From Liolophura sinensis (lineage: Eukaryota; Mollusca; Polyplacophora; Chitonida; Chitonidae), in NCBI RefSeq assembly GCF_032854445.1, contig NC_088302.1:14875338-14939337 (forward strand): a stretch of 64,000 nt of DNA, given 5' to 3'. The position numbers were made by a program, and so were the translations under genes. Positions 1 to 12,302 of this stretch are shown piece after piece. The notes under the pieces are model-generated. The model was not told the origin of the DNA and did no database searches. It saw only the letters and a program-made list of their open reading frames with translations. Position 1 is the stretch's first letter. Every line of letters begins with the position of its first letter.

Positions 1-240
1 TATAATTAATATTACTAAGTTAATATCGATTGGCGAATTGCAGAGGTAGTTGAAGAGAATGAAATTTTCTATAGAACGACGTTTTGTCGAATGAATACCT
101 AACGTGCCATATGCACTCCGATATACTCTCCGTGCACGTAATAATTTTTCTTTAGCATGCTCGTGTAGGTATTGGTTGAAAAAATATAAATTTGCTAAAC
201 TGATAACAAAATACTATTTTAATGAAATACTTGAATGTAA

Positions 241-425
241 AATTTATTTATTTATTTGATTGGTGTTCTACGCCGTAAATATAATCCATAATCATTATGG
301 TGTGAGGAAACCGCGAGCTGCGCTCCGCGTAAACCCACGAACATCCACATGTCAGATTGCTGACAGACCTCGTACGGCCGGAGCGGACTCCAGCATGAAG
401 TGGACTCGACCTCACATGTTTTGTT
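241..425 (-). mobile_element. SINE-A copy, degraded
   Basis: Starts with the T-rich tail ATTTATTTATTTGATTGGTG, then the GGTGTGAGGAAACCG core and the GTACGGCCGGAG block. Diverged in the middle. The sequence to about 520 resembles older SINE or host sequence and is not clearly assigned. Confidence 0.6.
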
Positions 426-799
426 GAACTCAATAGCCAAGACTTTTTCGCTTATACGATGGCAGTCAATGCGTGCATTAACAAAAAGCGCAACTTGCAT
501 GCCTCGGGGGTAAACCACCGACCTTTGGCAAGTTATTTCACAAATGATTTTACAAATTAATCAGTTATTTTTAACAGAAATTCCCTTGTATGAGTGAATG
601 TAACAGATTATTCTGTTAAATATAATGCACATAGTCTGTTAATTCAACATGAGGACTCTGTTAGACTAACAGGATATTATACTGAATTTGACAATATAAT
701 GTTATAATAACAGAATACATCCCAGCACGTCGGGTTTAAACCCGCACCTCACAAATGTGTCCAAGAGATAGATAGGTAAACTCCTTAATGACTTATCCA

Positions 800-923
800 G
801 CGTGCGGATGGTCGTGGATTTCCGCCGGTTTCCTTCCACCATAATGCTGGCCGCCGTCGAATAAGTGAAATATTCTTAAGTACGGCGTATAACAACATTT
901 AAATAAATAAATAAATAAATAAT
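800..923 (+). mobile_element. SINE-A 3' part
   Basis: Contains GCGGATGGTCGTGG, the CATAATGCTGGCCGCCGTCG block, AAGTGAAATATTCTTAAGTA, and a tail of AAAT repeats to 923. The tRNA-like head is missing or unrecognisable. Confidence 0.7.
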
Positions 924-3365
924 CACTTAGCCACCGTCGGCATTTATATACAAATATTTATCAGACAATGTTTATTCTTAATTTTTTTCCATTGGGCATC
1001 TGGCTGTTCTCTTCAACTGACATAAAAAATATCCAGATATCGTTATAAAACTAATGGTAACTTAATACGTGTATACATACACAGGTATATGCTCAAACAA
1101 TATTCAGACTCATTACGAACTTTTCAGTCTCTGATAAGTTCAAAGTTATATAGCTACTCGTTGAAACTGTTAAACGACAGTGATACACGCAACAAGATCA
1201 GTTATATATGAGTCGAACACATCAGTTTGAGGTCTCAAGCACTGCCAAGTATTCGTCACCGTCGCGAGTGACGATGACACGTTTATTATTGATATCGTGT
1301 AAAATATCAATCAAATAAATAACCAAGGTCGTGGTAAATACTGTACAGATTATATCAGAAGTCTAATAGATTTATGGTTATATTAAGATACATATAGCAA
1401 TTATTATTTTATTATCAACCAGTATATCCGGTGATTGGACATATTGTCCAAACAGGACACTATGCATGTGAGAAATAAAAATGCCAATACGTGTACTCCA
1501 TGCATCTTTTGTGGGCTTTTCTGGCCACACTTTGCTCACACATATACGTTGGGGCAAGCATGGATTGTAACGCAACCTGTACACCGTTACAATGTATCGG
1601 TTTCTTTTGTAACGTCGCACTGTCTTTAATGTGACGTCATCGTGATGAGCTGGGATGAGCTGGGATTTGACGTCAATAAAATGGACGCCAAGGTCTTGCT
1701 GCCGGGCGTTTGAGACAGGTCCCCATTAGCCAACAAGATTGTTGCGCTCACTGTAGAATTAAGGAAACCTTGAGTGAAGGCTTTTAATGGAAAATGTTTG
1801 ACATACAGGTCTTGAATCAATAACAGTCCTTCAAATATCTTCTTGTTGCCATTTCTTCATTTATTGTCTGATTTGGCCAGTCAAACAAGTAACCAATGAA
1901 ACATAATAAATGACCATATCGCCTATCCCAGACATCTGTTTACCTCAGTCTGAGTCGATCCTCTTGAACTTCGCCCAAACCTTGAACAATGGAACTGCTT
2001 TAAACCGAATACCTATATGTGATACCCCATTATCTTGGAAAACGTCAATAATTCAAGCTAGGCCTATTTGCCTCTCAGGACGAGCTACAAAAATACATGC
2101 CCTGTTAATTTGGGCCGGAAATATTATTTAATATCGAAACAGACATAAGCCTAAGATGTATTATTAAAAGAAGCTTACATGTGTAGATCTATATGAGATG
2201 AATACATATTTGATTGGCGGTATATAGCCTACCTGCCCTCACATTTAGCCTAATTTCCTTTTGTCAAGGTGGATGGACCCTTTTCTTGTGATTTCCTGAT
2301 GACATGTTTGTTGTTAAATTGAAATTTCTGTTAGATATTTAAATATATGCCACTAAATATGGAAGCCGGATGAGGACATCCGACTCCGCAACCTGTGAGT
2401 AGCGAACGGTGCAAATCGCGAATGATACCGTTTTCGTGCCGGGGGCCAAATCGCGCGTGGCGAGATGTCCTTACTCGGTTATTATAAGTAAGTTCACCGT
2501 ATGTATGTTGACAGTGTGGTACTCTTTACAAAACACGTACACATATACACACGTTTTATATACGCACGTACATGTGCACTGTAGGCCTATATCTCTCTGC
2601 AGAGTAAGTCTACATGAATGTCCTTTAGGGTCGCATGGTATGATCAATGTTCGTAATAATGTCAAGTATCTCAGCCATTTGATATAGAAATGATAAAGGT
2701 CATATGTGAAGCATAGGTCAAAAAGCCTGTACATGGCATGTGTAGAGAAGGATAAACATTATGAACAGTTGTCTGTGTAACAAAATAGTCAATGACCTCA
2801 TATTTACAGATTACTGTAAGTTAACTTCGTATATGAAATGTGAATGAAAATTTTTCACGTCAAATATCATCCAAGAACCCTTTCCCAAACAAATCAGTCG
2901 ACCGCTTCTTCGACGTATATGTCTGTGACTGACTGATTGGTTTATTGATTGATAAATGGGTGTTTAATGCTGCATTTAGGAATTTTTACTTATATAGGCC
3001 TATATAAACAATATCAAATGTAGTCAGTCATAGACTAAAGGCAATTATAATAAAGGCGTCTCGTCAGGCCTCACTTCCAAACATTTCGGATGTGCTAGTT
3101 CATCTTTGATCCATGGTGTGTATTGTGCAAAACAAAAAAAAAAAAGTTTTACGTAACAGAAATAATGTAACATAATGTAACAGAAAATATGTCCCAAATC
3201 GGGTCATTCCAGCAAACAATGTTTAGGCCTATAGACAGCGCTGTTTTCGGTCCAGAGCTATAAAAATACCCCCTCCCTCTCTTTCCACAAGTAAGTACAC
3301 GCATAGATCAAGTCAGATTTTGACATCAAGATGTTCGTTGGCAAGCCTTTTTTTTCAGTAATCTA
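924..3365. other. No gene seen; AT-rich intergenic DNA
   Basis: No exon with supporting splice sites or family match. It holds two perfect CRE palindromes (separate entry), a short GATGAGCTGG duplication at about 1645-1665 and a poly-A run near 3133. Confidence 0.5.
1632..1675. promoter_or_regulatory. Two perfect CRE palindromes 36 bp apart
   Basis: TGACGTCA occurs at 1632-1639 and 1668-1675, separated by a duplicated GATGAGCTGG. The octamer is the canonical CREB/ATF site. No gene start is visible nearby, so regulatory use is inferred only. Confidence 0.3.
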
Positions 3366-3676
3366 CATCTCTCCCATGTTAATTTCATCAGAATAAAATG
3401 TCTCCAAAACATTCATCATCATCTTCTGGTTAAAGCTATTTGCATGTATACCGTTTTTGCTGACATGCCTGCTGGAAGCCACGTTTACCATATAATCTCG
3501 CCGATCTTTTCGAGATCTGACGTCCTCACGTAACACAGTGACCTGTATATCCTCTAGAGCCGAGGACGACACGGCCCCACCCTCGTACACTCCTCTGACC
3601 CTATTATAGTAGATAAATAGACAGTTCAAATTATGTTGTGTTGGGGCAGCGACGTGTTTATAGTTTTCTGACATCA
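3366..3676 (-). CDS. Unrecognised open frame, about 100 codons
   Basis: An open frame on the minus strand with a mixed, protein-like composition (segments such as LEDIQVTVLREDVRSRKDRR and NQKMMMNVLETFYSDEINM). It follows a TTTTTGTAG acceptor-like sequence near 3681. No family is recognised, no partner exon was found and no codon-level evidence is available. It could be chance. Confidence 0.18.
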
Positions 3677-4460
3677 CTCTACAAAAATATATCTCGCCAC
3701 ATAATTGGTTGATATACTATTGCATACCAGCAAGTCTACATAACTTTCTAAAAAAAACACTTTTGACTGCAACAGAAGAAAAATCCAATTATAAAAGCAC
3801 CAGCATATTCCTACAGTCATTGCCGCTGGCAGTACAAGGTCATAGCATTTATTTTAACGATGTACGAAATAAGCGTAGAGAGATTTATGGTGAAATTAAT
3901 TAATTATGCAATTAATGTCTGAGTGGGAATAGGGAAGTTTTCCTAAGCTGGGATGTAATCTGTTCTAAGAGACATTAGCCAATAATTCAAAAATAAATGC
4001 AATTGTTCACCAGAAAATCCTTTGTCACTATGGTTTCACCTGTTTCATTTCTTCAGAGTTTGTTAAGGCTTTGTTTTTCAGTGATTACTTGGTTTCTATA
4101 TTTCTTTCCTTTGGATATCGATCGGCTTCCGTGTTTCATTCTTCATAAATAAATTGATTTCCATGTTTGTTTCATTTGTCCATGTGCAGATTGTTTTCAG
4201 TGTTTGTTCAGACTTTTTTTTTGGGGGGGGGGGGGGGGTCCATTGTACTTCTAGAATTCTTGTTTCAATTATTGTTAACGAATTTTTCATTTATACACAT
4301 ACCACGGTTTATAAGCACCGTACTAAATGTTCTTTAGTATACAGCGCGTTCAACAAAAATCGACACATTAATTTATTGCATGCAAGGCCCAGTTGTTCAA
4401 AAGTGTATCATCAGTTAAGCCCGGTATTACCTCTAGTCTGGACTACAAAGGGCCATTAGT

Positions 4461-4569
4461 CCCCCAGGGGCTCTGAACGGTTTCCTCACACCAAAATGAT
4501 GGCCTCCGTCGAATAAGTGAAATATTCTTGAGTACGGCGTAAAACATCTGTCAAATAAATAAATAAAGT
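4461..4569 (+). mobile_element. SINE-A 3' fragment with target-site duplication
   Basis: Runs from the CCCGGG-like core remnant to the AAATAAAT tail, flanked by exact GCCATTAGT at 4452-4460 and 4570-4578. It is nested in the TIR element 4389-4893. Confidence 0.78.
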
Positions 4570-4616
4570 GCCATTAGTTTTGCAGTAGGCCAAGACTGGC
4601 ATTGAGATTTAAACCT

Positions 4617-4855
4617 GGTATGCTTGGGGATTTACGTCATACTAATCAATTTTTAGTCATATGACGACAAGGAGTCATTAGGTGTAGGTACATGTATACT
4701 GTGTCTTCTTGCAGCAGAGAGAGGCCATGTCGCCAAAATGATGTTCATGCAGAAGACACTAAACATGACTTTAAAAGTTTTTGGTATGAGCCGACCCTGA
4801 TTTTATCCCGGGTCTCCCGACTTCGAGGCGGACGCTCTATCCCTTATGCTAGCGT
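4617..4855 (-). mobile_element. SINE-B-like copy, variant
   Basis: Contains the SINE-B 3' landmark TTTTTAGTCATATGACGACA, a variant centre, and a tRNA-like head on the minus strand (GGCGGACGCTCTA read on plus). It is diverged and nested in the TIR element. Confidence 0.5.
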
Positions 4856-5214
4856 AGCGGTTCTTAAATTTTGATACCGTTTTGAACAACTGGTCTCAAG
4901 TGCATGCATGTCTATAATGCATGAACTGATGGTATAGTCTATCTCAAGTGCCAGGGCTAGTTCCACGCATATACGTCGTGACATTCAACGGTATAATGTA
5001 CAACCCCAACCCTGCAATTTACAGATATCATAACTGGGTCACTCTCTTTAAAACAAGCTATATTTAACGGTTGTGTATGACCAAAGGTAAATTGTGTCAT
5101 CAGATCGATGGCCTAGTCACCCAAATACACCTTCATTTGTGTTTGCCTTGAAACACAAACATTCAAATATGATGGCTGATAGCGGCGACATATAAAGACC
5201 GCGACCTTAGGAAC

Positions 5215-5302
5215 CCCGCGCAGGTGGCGGTTTTATATAAAACGTCGAAACGTTTTATATGAGACGTAGAAAGCGCGGGTCCACAGTTTTAAATAAAACC
5301 GC
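5215..5302. repeat. Nested inverted repeats / hairpin
   Basis: The core is a perfect 11-bp stem ATATAAAACGT (5235-5245) and ACGTTTTATAT (5250-5260) with a CGAA loop. It is enclosed by CCCGCGC (5215-5221) and GCGCGGG (5273-5279). GCGGTTTTATATAAAAC near 5228-5244 also pairs with GTTTTAAATAAAACCGC near 5286-5302. The surrounding 5200-5470 is unusually GC-rich. Confidence 0.55.
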
Positions 5303-5724
5303 ATCCTTCGAGACCTTTGGTCCCTCGCGGAAAACCCAAAACCACACCCATCAAGAATTTCGCGCCCTCATCATTTAGCGGACCACGCAATGGTCACGGA
5401 TCCGCGTTCCCCGCGGGGGCACGAAGGTCACGGGTGGTGCGATACGGCGTGGACACGAAGGTCGCAGGGACTTAATTTTAATTTATGAAAATTTGTTTAA
5501 ATCACAGTACAAAAACAGTGCACTCTGTCTTCTTTCCACGAATCGCGTACTAAACAGTATGTAGGTCGGTCGTCCTAGACCCAGATGTTGGTTTAATCCA
5601 CGCTTCTAACAGTTAATTTTTGTGTTCCTGATTCCCCTCCTCTCGCGCCCTTTTGTGGCCATAGTTACTTGTCGACAGCGCTTACAGAAAAGTTTATGCA
5701 TGTGGTTGAGAGAGGCTGGAGGAA

Positions 5725-5840
5725 GAAAACAATACTGGCTGGTCCGGTGTCAGTATAATGTGACCTGATGAAGTGTCATGTCTGATGTCTTCGGCACGAT
5801 ACTTCAGTGGCTGCAGGACATTGGCGGCATGGACACGCCT
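5725..5840 (+). mobile_element. SINE-B variant, partial
   Basis: Shares GGTGTCAGTATAATGTGACC and TGATGTCTTCGGCACGATAC with the fragment at 63885-63985. That cassette occurs in the central region of tRNA-derived SINEs of the B type. Both ends are lost. Confidence 0.5.
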
Positions 5841-5845
5841 TGCCA

Positions 5846-6950
5846 AACGCAGGCACAGTGCTTCATGATTGAAAAATATAAGTATATATATTGACGCCAA
5901 ATACTGTGCGGTATGAGAGTTTAGAGATCGAAAGTTTTAAGTCGATAAAGGTAAAAAAAAGTTCTACCGTATCATGTGATTTATGAAAAATATTAGGGAG
6001 TTACCTTTGTTGACACTAATATGTTGATCACCAGTCCCGTCTTGCTTTCAGGAATTTCTTAAGTTTACAAACGCTCAGGTGTTCATTTCTTTGTATCGAT
6101 TCTCCAGCGTTTTTCAGAGGCCCATGTTATAACAGATGTTATCATAAATAGTTAGAAGGACTTCTTTTACCTTCAGTGATCAAAGAGTTCCAGCTCGAAA
6201 CTCACCTTATTGGTCTACAAAGATTTAAACTTCAAACGTCAAGAGTTCACGCCAAGTGGTTTATTCAGCCCGAGTTACATACAGCAGAACATAATGTAAT
6301 TGTATATAAACTGTAACTCGTGCGTCATTACGAGGAAACCTACCTGCTACAATGAAAACATGTACATTTTTGTAAATTACAGAGACTTCATGCCTTGTAT
6401 ATGAACAGAATATCTTGTGACGATTTGGCATGAGTGGCGCTGAACGCAACTTTTAGAATTTCATAATGTGACATGGTTTGTTCTATAACTGTATAAACAT
6501 ACACTAGTATATAGACGTAAAATACAGTTTTTATGATTCACTAAAATGAAAACAACAACCTGTTCCACTTTCGCAAAACTTCATTAACCAATTTTCTTAA
6601 CTTTTCTTCAAAATCTTTGTGAAAAAGTTGTTAAAGAAAGGATAAACGAAATTTTGCGAAGGCGGTTTATTATCAGATATATGTAAACCTCACCCAAGGG
6701 TATAACAATTTGTAGCTTAAATATCATAATTCATTTCATTAAAACAACACATTGGAGATAGTTTAGCATTCTAATTATTCTTAACTCATCATATAGGCGT
6801 AAAAAAAACTGTTTAAAAAAAACACTTTGCCAACATCAGGTTATAAACTCAGACGATATGTCCGTCATGAAAAAAAGAGTCCTTCGGTATACAAGCATAT
6901 ATCAAGATGCTTCCTAACATAAATAATATACGTGCATGTATTCAATTTTC
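5846..6950. other. No gene seen; contains a small palindromic element
   Basis: AT-rich. About 6560-6660 is a palindromic MITE-like unit with ends near TTCGCAAAACTTC and GAAATTTTGCGAA. A candidate acceptor at about 6050 (CTTGCTTTCAG) is not backed by a convincing exon. Confidence 0.4.
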
Positions 6951-6959
6951 TCTTACAGC

Positions 6960-7123
6960 TGTCATTTCATCCCGCCTGTGTGGATGGGACATCTGAAATA
7001 ATTGGTACATACCAGTTGTCACGAAGTGACAAGCCGCCCAGCAAGAATGATCCGTCATACGTTCACCTGTTACAAAGACTGACATCAGGACACGGTCAGA
7101 ATGACATCACTCAGTCAGAATGA
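6960..7123 (+). CDS. Possible terminal exon of an unknown gene
   Basis: The acceptor-like TTTTCTCTTACAG precedes an open frame LSFHPACVDGTSEIIGTYQL, then SRSDKPPSKNDPSYVHLLQ and a tail ending NDITQSE with a TGA stop. The composition is unlike the AT-rich flank and the frame ends cleanly. I do not recognise the family and found no partner exon upstream on the plus strand. The 2.9 kb after it is AT-rich and could be a 3'UTR. Chance is not excluded. Confidence 0.3.
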
Positions 7124-10016
7124 CGATTACATCATCACACTGACGTCATATTTCAAATCGGACGTCACACTGTCAAAATGAATTTACCTGAATGTTGGAT
7201 GGACATCTCTTGCTCAAAATGAGTGCAAGAAAGAATAAAAACAGTACCATCCGCCAATTTTTCTTTCAAAAAACACAAAATGAAAATGGAAACAACACCC
7301 ACAAACAAAGAAAAAAGCAATCTCAAACTAGACCTTTTCACAAGTATTCGTTCTATGTATATAAAAACGTGATTATTCTTAAGAAATCTGATAAATGAAA
7401 AAGTGGTACTTGTTTCCCCACACACGATTCGAAGGAACCACCGATTATCGAATTAAAAAGTTAAATTCGTGTAATAAAAGTACCAAAAGTATCGCGGTTG
7501 TTGAAAACTTTCAAGGTGTAATCATAGCAGAGTTGTTTAAACCATTGTGACAATTGCCATCAGCAATTAAAACCTTTGTGCCAAACGACACGTGCTCAGA
7601 AAAGTACATTTCTATATGTTACATAATAAAAGGCGAAAATCTGAACATTTAAAGGAAAAAATATCACAGCAAAGTAAAGCATTCCACATCGAAAATAAAG
7701 ACAACGAAAAGTTTCTTCGCTTTAGCATTCCATTCGACCGACATTAATTATGTGATAATCTTTGGAAAAGGAAGACATCGTTTGTTTTGCCGGGATACAA
7801 AACAGCAGCAATACATTCGATACAAATATGGCAAAGTGTTCTTTGTTGCTTCAAAAGAAATATGTCCTTCATCACAAACAATTATTGTTCTCAAAGACCG
7901 TCAAACTGTCTACTTTAAGCTCTCTCTGCAAATTCAATTCAAATAACCAGAGAGTTTAAAGTATTGTACAATGATCCAGCGACATTGCACTGAACGAACA
8001 AAACCTCTTAAAAAGACAAAAACAACAATGGCTTCATTTGATTCTAGCTGCTATTGCACCTAAAACCTTAATCGTAAATCATGCATGTATAATTATTTTC
8101 CTTATTTGGTTTAATGATTACTACTATAAAACATTGCACAGGTTGTCACTGTTGTGGATTCTAAAGTATTTCTATAAAGAATTGTGAAAGAGAAAGCGAT
8201 GTACATGTAACTAAAAAAAAAAACAAAGAATGGCTAAACTTGTTCTAAGTGCATTGAACATTGCATTTAAGTTGCATGGCGTGCATCTGAGCAGATGAAG
8301 GGAAAATGGACATGTTAAAAGAAAAAAAAAAGAAGTCCAACTTGCATGGCTTGAAGTATAGCACGGTTGGCATTCCACAGGCCATATACTTTAAGCTGAA
8401 ACACTGAGCATTTCCCTTGTGCAGCTTTGGAGCGAAACAAACAACAAAACAAAACAGTGGTGTTATTTCATTCTGCCTGATTTTGCAGTCAGATCTTAAT
8501 TGTTCATCATACGAAATTTTCGCACATTTTCGTTTAATCCTTATTATAAGTAAACATTGCATTGACTGGTGTGGTGAGAAAAAAAGGGATATACAAAAGC
8601 GAAGGACAAAAAACGAGCAGTTTCTAGCGATAAGTGCATTGAACATTTTGTTTGCATTGCATAGTGCGCAACAAATATTATAACACATACAGATGTCAAA
8701 ACAGGACGAAGAAGACAAAAGACAAAAAGCTCCAAGATTACATAATTGCTTATTTCGGAATGACACCAGTTGTATGTTGTTTTGCTGAAACTGAGGAGGA
8801 GACTAGAAAAAAATATGCCACCAACTTATAAACAATGCTTCCATAGCCTTTTTCACAAAACTTTAATTAACAATGTTTAGCGCATGAATTCAGAACATGT
8901 CGTTCATCTTAGCTAGGAATGTGAAACATAAAGCAAGGTCTGATTCTTGTACAACTGTTTGCGGTATTACCAGATTAGTGTATAACCCAATACCTTAAAA
9001 TACGAGACAGTTTCCGATACACAACAGTTACACTCTATAGTCTTATAAATTCTATAAATATAATTCTGAAATACATTAATTTTGCTCTCATGCATTTATA
9101 TTGTAATTTCAGATCACAATGAAAAAAGAAAAAAAGGAAAAAAAAACAAACAAACAAAACAAAAAGTAAAAGAGAAAAAAGTAGTGCATTTCATTTTAAT
9201 AGACGTTTATATCAATGTCCATGCGTAAGAATGCAAGCTCGATAATGCAAGGAAATAAATGGATTAAAAATCGAATTTCTTTTCATACGTAGCTAAATAT
9301 TGTGAAAAGCAAACTAACATCTGATTAAAGAGGCGCAAGCACAATGGATAAAGACAGGAGGGAGGGAGTTAACGAGCTTGTTCAGACACATTCCACTGAT
9401 GTGTTATGAAAGGAGGTAAAATAACAAACGGCTTTGTGTACGAGAGGAGTTAGCGGTAAACATGTCAGTCTGAAAGTCTGAGAAACCAGTGACATACAGC
9501 CCACCCACGAAATCCACGGCATGCATCGGGCACTTGGCCATTCACCACTAGAGGATTAAGGATAGGATGCTGGAAAGTTACATATGCATACATATACAGT
9601 GCTCATATCCAATGACATTTTATGCAACATGCAAAATTGTTCACATGAACTGTGTGTTAAATGTACGTATACAGACCGCACATGCAATGACACTGCACAC
9701 AAAGAATTAAAGATTTACGTTCGTAATAGCCACAAACAAAATCATTTCACATGGATTGGATGCTGACTATTGCTCGTATAACAAAACTAACGCACATGTT
9801 CTATGCATATTTTACAATGTGAATTATTCCATGTAAAATTACGAAAATTTATAATTCTTCATAATTTCTCTGCAATCAAAAACCAAACAAGTGGGTTTGG
9901 ATCTTTCTTTTTTTAATATCTAAAAGTTTTTTTTATTTTGCCTGTCTACATCTAGCGTTCAATTTTAAAAAGTTAAAAAACGATATACCAATGGCAGGCA
10001 CTGATATGTTAGGTAT

Positions 10017-10018
<2 letters not shown>
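7124..10018. other. AT-rich non-coding stretch, possible 3'UTR
   Basis: No coding signal. Long open frames here are A/T-run artefacts. A 40-bp segment (AAGTGCATTGAACATT and following) is present at about 8248 and again at 8634. A purine-rich A-tract lies at 9120-9180. It could be the 3'UTR of the exon at 6960-7123. Confidence 0.35.

Positions 10019-10078
<60 letters not shown>
10019..10078. repeat. (TA)n microsatellite, about 29 units
   Basis: Uninterrupted TA dinucleotide run. Confidence 0.95.
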
Positions 10079-10081
<3 letters not shown>

Positions 10082-10921
10082 CCGGTTGGAGCACTTAGTT
10101 ACAAACATTCAATTTGTTCAAAATTAAGATGACAAATCTGAAAGTTTCTTGAACGAAATATCATTAACACCACGACTGTAATTGTAGCTCAGTAAGTGGG
10201 AGTCACGATCCACCACGCGCTCGAGTAGAATTTGTGACACACTATAAATAATTAACATAACCATTCACAAAAATGTCGCAGTATTTATTTCCCGCTTTCC
10301 AGCGCTCTGTATTCTACTCAACATTTTCTCGAACATACATGTATATTCTGCTTCTGGTGCTTTGGATTGAGATATATAGTGAAGAATACATCTGTAATGG
10401 CATAAACTACAGAAGAGTAAAATGAGTTACATGAAAGTCAATGTTGCCACATCTGGTCTTGCATAACGTCTTAATCTGCATACACTAATTAAGAAACTTA
10501 GATCTTCTTTTTCCCGGTGAATCAATAAAGCAAACTATTCCCTATTTAGCTAGTTACCCTATGTAAACCGAGTCATGGTCAAGTTCGTTGACCTACCCTA
10601 TAAATCTGTATCCTCCAAAGATGGTCTGCCAGACTTCGGGATTTGATCCTTTCTCCCGATGCGTCAAATATATGCAGAGGCTCCTGGTAGATCATTATAA
10701 GACAGCCAAAATGACATTAACACCTGAAGCAAAACAAATCCACTGATGTTACATGATGCCATTTTACTTAATTCGACACAATCAATCGTCAAACATCTTG
10801 CACTCATCAAATTTGGTCTAGGTCACGGCTCACGGATAACGGTCGATCTGATGCACGTTGAGCATTGGGTGCTCTGATAGGATGTGAGCAATTAATGCTG
10901 GAATCAATGACATTATAACTG
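10079..10921. other. 3' flank of the hydroxylase gene
   Basis: No other gene seen. A minus-strand AATAAA at 10284-10289 could end the hydroxylase mRNA, giving a 3'UTR of about 650 nt; no nearer canonical signal was found. Confidence 0.35.
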
Positions 10922-11788
10922 TTACCCTTGTTTTTTTGTCTCCCTGTTCCGTTGTTCGTACTCTATTAACGCTTTGGATTTCTTTCCTCCCGCCATCATA
11001 AAGGGACAATGAGTACCAAAATAGCGATCGAAGTGATTAAAGAAGGGCTGGAAATTTGTCCACGGTTTTAGATGGTGCATGTCGTGTTTGGGAGCTCCTC
11101 CAACCAGGCCGAAAGGAAACCAATTGTTGATGGCGAACGGGAAGTCAAATCCGTGATGAGCTTCGACGCTGATGAGAATACTGACGATCATGTAGCTCCA
11201 GGTGGTCAAGCAATGGCATTTGAAGAACCAGGTGTTAGTCGTGGTAAGGAATCCCACTGTGATCAATTCCCAGGGGTGAAGATACTGGGTGACCCAGCCA
11301 AACGGGCTGTGGTAGCGATGATGGACAGAGTGGATGTGCTTGTACAAGAACCGGACTCGATGGTGGATCAAGTGCCACACGTAGTACTGGAAGTCGAAGA
11401 CGATGAGGCAGGCTATTTGGTGCCAGGTGAACTCCCAAAGGGTCGGTGCTAAGTCCGGGAGGGTCGTGGGTGGCGTCCACACCCACTGGGCGGCTGAGGC
11501 GGGCAGAATAAAGATAACGTGGTTCCAGATGGTCAGATGGACCGTGTCGTAGATCTGAGCAACTGTCACCTTCTTCTCCGGTTGGATTTTGTACTTGTAT
11601 ATGAAAGGTAGCCGTTCTCCCAATAGGTCAATAATCATAAAAAAGATACACAAGACGAAGTACGTGACGACGGACAGCACCACGGGAAAGAGAGGGGAGC
11701 GTAGTTGTTCTTCGTACCCGACCCTGAGGTCCCATAAAGACTGCAGGATGCTGGGGTCGTCTGCGGAGGAAAAGCTCGTATTCACCAT
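10922..11788 (-). CDS. Cholesterol 25-hydroxylase-like protein (fatty acid hydroxylase superfamily)
   Basis: Predicted ER-membrane di-iron oxygenase of the CH25H/SC5D/ERG3 superfamily (PF04116), which hydroxylates sterols or other lipids. The single exon codes for 288 residues (human CH25H has 272 and is also intronless). Hydrophobic segments lie near 33-56, 85-103, 122-138 and 196-216. Histidine boxes are in the right order: WHLIHH (138-143), HSVHH (153-157), EAHH (209-212) and HDMHH (235-239), supplying the metal ligands. The tail is basic and polar. I chose the ATG at 11788 because it sits in GCCATGG, a strong initiation context, and an in-frame TAG lies 12 codons upstream. The exact substrate cannot be told from sequence; related enzymes include sterol desaturases. 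No retained intron or break is seen. Confidence 0.9.
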   Translation of the reverse strand: MVNTSFSSADDPSILQSLWDLRVGYEEQLRSPLFPVVLSVVTYFVLCIFFMIIDLLGERLPFIYKYKIQPEKKVTVAQIYDTVHLTIWNHVIFILPASAAQWVWTPPTTLPDLAPTLWEFTWHQIACLIVFDFQYYVWHLIHHRVRFLYKHIHSVHHRYHSPFGWVTQYLHPWELITVGFLTTTNTWFFKCHCLTTWSYMIVSILISVEAHHGFDFPFAINNWFPFGLVGGAPKHDMHHLKPWTNFQPFFNHFDRYFGTHCPFMMAGGKKSKALIEYEQRNRETKKQG

Positions 11789-12302
11789 GGCGACGGGCAA
11801 TGTATGATAGCTCACAGTGAACTATTTGTAATACGCTTCTTCCTGTGACATGAACCCGAAAGCGACTTCTTTGCAAGAAAATGCTGTTTGTTTTACGAGT
11901 TAATCAGATAACCCTACATTCGTTGGGAGAAAGAAGCTTGGATCAATCAGTGTGGTATTTTTAGCTGTATCGTTAGCATTTCGCAGCACAGTTTATATGC
12001 TGGCAACCCCAGGAGGTCTGTTTACGGTAAGTCAATATTTCGGAGCGCGTTCACATATTGTTCATACTTCTAAACTCCCTGTTCACCGTGGCCTTGAAAA
12101 GCAATGCATCCGACCTAAGTCATCCACTCACCGGCTTGAAGCGTTTAGAAATGCCACTCCTCTTAAGCCACTGTTTTATCGCCAAAAAAGTCTATCTCGG
12201 AGTGTCAAAGTCCTCGAGACGAGTCTCTAACACCACCTAGGCAACTCAAACGCGTCTGTTGATTAAACCATGCTATAAAAACAAGCACCAGAGTTTGCCC
12301 GT

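Larger units (their letters stand above)
4389..4893. mobile_element. Non-autonomous TIR element carrying two nested SINEs
   Basis: Perfect 14-bp terminal inverted repeats CCAGTTGTTCAAAA (4389-4402) and TTTTGAACAACTGG (4880-4893) bound the element. Inside are a SINE-A fragment with its own target duplication (4461-4569) and a SINE-B-like sequence at about 4617-4855. Without these insertions the element is about 150 bp, typical of a MITE. No transposase is present. Confidence 0.6.

Noticed and set aside
8245-8766. 173-codon open frame on the minus strand
   Set aside because: Rich in Phe, Cys and Lys from A/T runs, with no family resemblance or splice support; it looks like chance in AT-rich DNA.
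11072-11452. 126-codon plus-strand frame
   Set aside because: It is antisense to the hydroxylase coding region; the real gene explains the openness.
11789-11815. Upstream extension of the hydroxylase with a GTG start
   Set aside because: GTG starts are rare in animals. The next in-frame ATG has a strong GCCATGG context and an in-frame stop lies just upstream.
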